Source: Candolleomyces eurysporus | Lineage: Eukaryota; Basidiomycota; Agaricomycetes; Agaricales; Psathyrellaceae | Direction: 5' to 3' | Assembly (NCBI GenBank): GCA_027579435.1 | Contig: JANBPK010001433.1 | Coordinates: forward strand, 1 to 11,119 | DNA length: 11,119 nt | Shown: in pieces, positions 8,700 through 11,119 of the stretch | Numbering within the stretch: the first letter of the stretch is position 1 | Layout: every line of letters starts with the position of its first letter | Notes under the pieces: model-generated | The model's input: the letters and a program-made list of their open reading frames with translations, nothing else | Databases searched by the model: none | What the model was told of the DNA's origin: nothing | Position numbers and translations under genes: made by a program

Positions 8700-9170
8700 A
8701 CCCCATCGGGGTTTCAAACGGATCGAGATGGGGAGTGGCAACCCGGCGGACAAAGTTCGCGCGTCCCTCCTGTATGAACCGCTCCATTATGACAGTTTCA
8801 TTTGCGCTGAGCTTCTCCAAAATTCTTCTCGAAAATTTCCCAAGACCCTAGGGCTCGGCTCCGAGCCATCGTGCCGTTCGAGTTTGCCCGCAGCCTATGG
8901 TACCCACTGCGGAGTTTGAACTATCACCGCGAGTTGGCCCATTGCGTTTCCCATGTAGTTCGTTTGACCCCGAATGGATCTCGTCCGCCGATAGTTTCTG
9001 AGCCTTTAAGCCCTCAAAAATATGCTAAATCTTCGGAGACTCGGCTTTGTATCACTGAACAGTTCGAATCTATGGGTGGTCTGAAGTGCACTCACTCGCG
9101 GTGCGGAGTTTCAAATTTCTTCTCTTGGACCATCCGTTTCCTAGACAGTTCATTTTACTCCGGCCGGCTT
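8700..9170. repeat. Degenerate tandem repeat, about 190–200-bp unit, at least three copies
   Basis: Aligned by eye. The anchor TGCGGAGTTT at 8908 recurs at 9102, and a looser copy (CGGGGTTTCAAAC) sits near 8707. Each anchor is followed at similar distances by GAGTTGGC- or TTGGACCAT-like words and AGTTCG/AGTTCA. CTCGGCT at 8854 and 9040 precedes the second and third anchors, and GACAGTTTC/GATAGTTTC then TGAGC recur between units. Spacing drifts (about 202, 186–194 bp), so units differ by small non-triplet indels and are unlikely to code. A further, weaker unit may run to about 9230. Similarity is moderate, so the copies are old. Confidence 0.45.
8852..8867. repeat. Inverted repeat GGCTCGG–CCGAGCC
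   Basis: Two perfect 7-bp arms are separated by CT, inside the second unit of the tandem repeat. The two-base spacer is too short for a good RNA hairpin loop without opening a pair. No function assigned. Confidence 0.5.
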
Positions 9171-9859
9171 CTCTTAAATCAGGGTTATTCCATCTTATTG
9201 AGCTTTTGTTGTCTCTATCCCGCCTCTTTTTGGTCCCCCTCTTCCCTGAAATTTCTCAGCTATTCATAATTGTTCCATCGTCAGTTCCGAGGCCCAAATC
9301 CTAAGAGTAGGCGCGGTTGGATGCCAAGAAATTTGGCGCTCCTGCGAATGGAACGGGCTCTTTCCCGCAAAGAGACGCAAAGTTCGATTCTTGGTCACGC
9401 CTGTTTGTGCTGTTGTTTGTGTTGACCACTCGTTAGGCTAGGTCAGGCTGCGGCGTCGCAGCCAGGTGAACGAAGGCAAGCAAGGGCATCAAATGAAACG
9501 CCCAGGCCTCGAAACTTGTCGCTCGCAGCGCGTCGACACTCATGCTTCAANCCCCCGGCGAAACGTTCGAATTCGCCTCAAAGTAGTGGCAGCCCCATTG
9601 CACCTCTTCGTTGTCAAAGTCCCGTCCCGAGAACCTCGTAAGCTCCGTTCGGGTTGCTAGCTCATATTCGTTGGCCCATGCAACTTTACGTGTCATCTAT
9701 ACATCTATTCTTCTCAGTGTCGCCTCGTTACTGCTCATCAAAATATCATCGAATTACATATCCCTTGGACTATCCAAAATCATGCGCGTGTTCACGGACT
9801 AATGACTTCGAGTAATGTAAGGCACAGAACGAGATGGTGAGGAGTAAAGTTACATGAGT
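9171..9859. other. Non-coding stretch with no gene recognised
   Basis: It is pyrimidine-rich to about 9290 and then mixed. Open frames are short and lack splice partners. It contains the N at 9551 beside a C run, and a 7-bp hairpin at 9446–9463. A tRNA-like B-box word occurs near 9380 but no tRNA fold closes. Confidence 0.4.
9446..9463. repeat. Small perfect hairpin GGCTGCG–GCGT–CGCAGCC
   Basis: Seven perfect GC-rich pairs enclose a four-base loop. It is isolated, with no T-run after it and no coding gene next to it, so I give it no role. Confidence 0.5.
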
Positions 9860-10558
9860 TTAGGGGCGGAAAATGGGAAATATGAAAAATTTCACTTTAA
9901 GAACAGAAACCAAGCAGGATTCAGAAAATGGTTGTCCACAAAACACTTCATGGCTAAATGGATCCAACGAAAAAGGAGGATATCTGGATAGATTATCGAG
10001 AACTGATTTCTGACTCGCAAGTGATGTAGCCTGCGAACAAAGATGCTCTTCATGCGTCCTGTTCAATTGGGCGTCACTGGTCTCGGGGGAAGTGGCTTGT
10101 CGGTCGCAGGGTTTTCTGGGACCGGAGGAGGAGGCGGAGGAAAGTTTAATCGAATCTCGGCTTCAGAGAGGATGGTACGTCAAACGAGGTCTTGGGTATC
10201 ATCTTGTTCCAAGTACCCAAATATCGAGATGAGAGAACTGCATTAAGACGTACCTCGTCAAAGCTCCTCCTCCCCTTCGGCTCTCCTTGTGAAGTGGCCG
10301 CTCGGTGGGTTCGCAGGAGGAGACGGAGGCGGAGGTGGAGGCGGAGGCGATGGGTCTCTCGAGGCAGGTTTGCCCTCCGCTCTCTCGAGAAACACTCCTC
10401 AAGCAATCCCCAAAGGTCAGATGACACAGAATTAGATGACAAATGAGTAAACGACATACGAGTTCACTGTCTTGGAGGTCAAATGTGTCGAGGTTTGCCA
10501 CTTGGAAATACCTTCGAATTTCAGGCTTTGACTCGCTCTCGCTTCCGCTGCGTCGTAG
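9860..10558 (-). pseudogene. Unassigned gene or gene remnant, three candidate exons, 5' end unresolved
   Basis: Candidate exons on the minus strand are 10558–10460, 10397–10254 and 10160–9860. The introns are 10398–10459 (donor GTATGT, CTGAC before acceptor TGAG) and 10161–10253 (donor GTACGT, TTGAC before acceptor GAAG). One frame is open through all three with matching phase (2, then 2) and ends at TAA 9860: VPSYDAAEARASQSLKF, a Ser/Ala repeat, then a Ser-rich tail ending in an aromatic segment. A competing frame gives proline-rich sequence in exons two and three (SPPPPPPPPSPPANPPSGH and KPLPPRPVTPN) but is cut by a TGA just before the second donor. The first exon has two plausible readings, one being PEIRRYFQVANLDTFDLQDS. 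No start codon was found; a 110-codon open stretch upstream (10856–10521) may hold earlier exons. No family recognised. It is listed as a pseudogene because no complete frame could be built; it may be an intact gene with exons I missed. Confidence 0.35.
10123..10347 (+). repeat. Two G-rich GGAGGN tracts (about 10125–10141 and 10316–10347)
   Basis: The plus strand carries GGAGGAGGAGGCGGAGG at about 10125–10141 and a longer run of GGAGGC/GGAGGT hexamers at about 10316–10347. On the minus strand these are the CCTCCG codons behind the Pro or Ser/Ala runs of the neighbouring reading frames. Such tracts can form two-quartet G-quadruplexes and slip during replication. Confidence 0.6.
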
Positions 10559-11119
10559 CTGGGCACATTAATTGTGCCAATTCAGAATGGCCCACAACTT
10601 CGAAAGGAGGTTCGAGCTGAGATGATGCGTGATCGTAACCACTTTTAGATGAGGTCATTGCGTTCACATCTTCCCTGACTTGACCAAGGACTCGGATATT
10701 GTGTCGAACCTCCCACTCGATTCGGTGTACTCGGTGATTTTCGTTACCAGGAGATTTGGGCGTTGAATGTATCAAGCATCCTCGAAAGCTTCGGCTACAA
10801 TTTTTTAGGGAAGAGCCCAACGGTTGTTCGACGACTTTAACTTGGCTCAAGCCCACGGTAAGTCAGTCTGGGTCACAATCTAGTGTTTGGCCTCGTATCT
10901 CATGTCGCTGTCGTTTGCGCCTACAGGAAAGAGATCATACGTACAGCATTGTCCGGTCTCATTGGGCTTGGCAAAATCTCGAAGGTGAAGTTACACGGCT
11001 GATTTAAGCGAAAACGAAAAAGATTTTAATCTACTCCCGAGCTCGGCTCACGACACCAAGTCGAAATCAGCTTGAAAATCGTGGCTGTGGACGCGCCTAT
11101 TCACGACTCAAGACCCATT
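10559..11119. other. Region with competing open frames on both strands, unassigned
   Basis: On the minus strand 10856–10521 is open for about 110 codons with protein-like wording (HRIEWEVRHNIRVLGQVRED), but it begins at GTG and ends without a clear donor. On the plus strand the same region has a canonical-looking intron (10858–10926, donor CACG|GTAAGT, acceptor CTACAG) joining ...TTLTWLKPT to ERDHTYSIVRSHWAW, with TAA at 11005–11007; the 69-nt intron is stop-free, so read-through is also open. A minus-strand TATA-like stretch lies near 11015–11028. Only one strand is likely to be real, and I cannot choose. Confidence 0.25.
10562..10578. repeat. Inverted repeat GGCACA–TTAAT–TGTGCC
   Basis: Two perfect 6-bp arms flank a 5-bp AT-only centre, the form of a dimeric regulator site, but chance is a fair explanation. 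It lies directly upstream of the first candidate exon of the 9860–10558 locus. Confidence 0.4.

Noticed and set aside
8662..9269. Plus-strand open frames of 85 and 132 codons.
   Set aside because: They lie in the degenerate tandem repeat, whose units differ by non-triplet indels; no protein-like motif or splice partner was seen.
9321..9412. Possible tRNA: AGTTCGATTCT resembles a B box, and flanking 7-mers GGCGCGG and TCACGCC nearly pair.
   Set aside because: The enclosed 92 nt give no good D or anticodon stem, position 14 is not A, and the T stem has a mismatch. Probably chance, or at most a decayed tRNA-derived repeat.

Overview
The window looks like nuclear DNA of a filamentous fungus, most likely a basidiomycete of the Agaricomycetes type. 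The evidence is compact genes on both strands, many short GT–AG introns (about 43–93 nt, several with CTGAC-like branch sites), CT-rich or TATA-like promoters, and proteins with long Ser/Pro-rich disordered stretches. No bacterial operon structure, CRISPR array, rRNA gene or complete transposon was seen. Three isolated N bases (106, 5800, 9551) mark unresolved base calls.

Left part (1–3369): two divergent genes share a promoter of about 245 bp. On the minus strand is the N-terminal part of a coiled-coil protein that I recognise as the spindle-checkpoint scaffold Mad1; it runs off the left edge and carries an apparent frameshift at an N. On the plus strand is a five-exon gene for a 603-residue DUF262 (ParB/Srx-like fold) protein. 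It keeps the DxDYQR and DGKQR motifs, contains a 10-nt micro-exon, and ends in a charged, Ser/Pro/Gly-rich tail. Converging on it is a three-exon minus-strand gene (3926–4705) for an acidic 213-residue protein of unknown function, with a likely 5'UTR intron and a TATA-like box.

Middle (about 4900–5930): roughly 1 kb with no convincing gene. Then comes a minus-strand gene (6079–8566, three exons, possibly a fourth) for a long, low-complexity nuclear-type protein with a single C-terminal C2H2-like zinc finger. Its second zinc-binding His is missing in every canonical reading, and a one-base difference at a candidate last intron would restore it.

Right part (8650–11119): mostly non-coding or decayed. 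It has a degenerate tandem repeat of about 190–200 bp (at least three units, about 8700–9170), small perfect inverted repeats, and a minus-strand gene or pseudogene at 9860–10558. That locus has three phase-compatible exons, but a proline-rich frame competes with a serine-rich one over G-rich hexamer repeats. At 10520–11007 both strands have open frames and splice-like signals, and I could not assign it.

The genes do not form an evident pathway; this reads as ordinary fungal gene order. The points of most interest are the eukaryotic DUF262 protein with its micro-exon, the incomplete zinc finger, and the unassigned right-hand locus.
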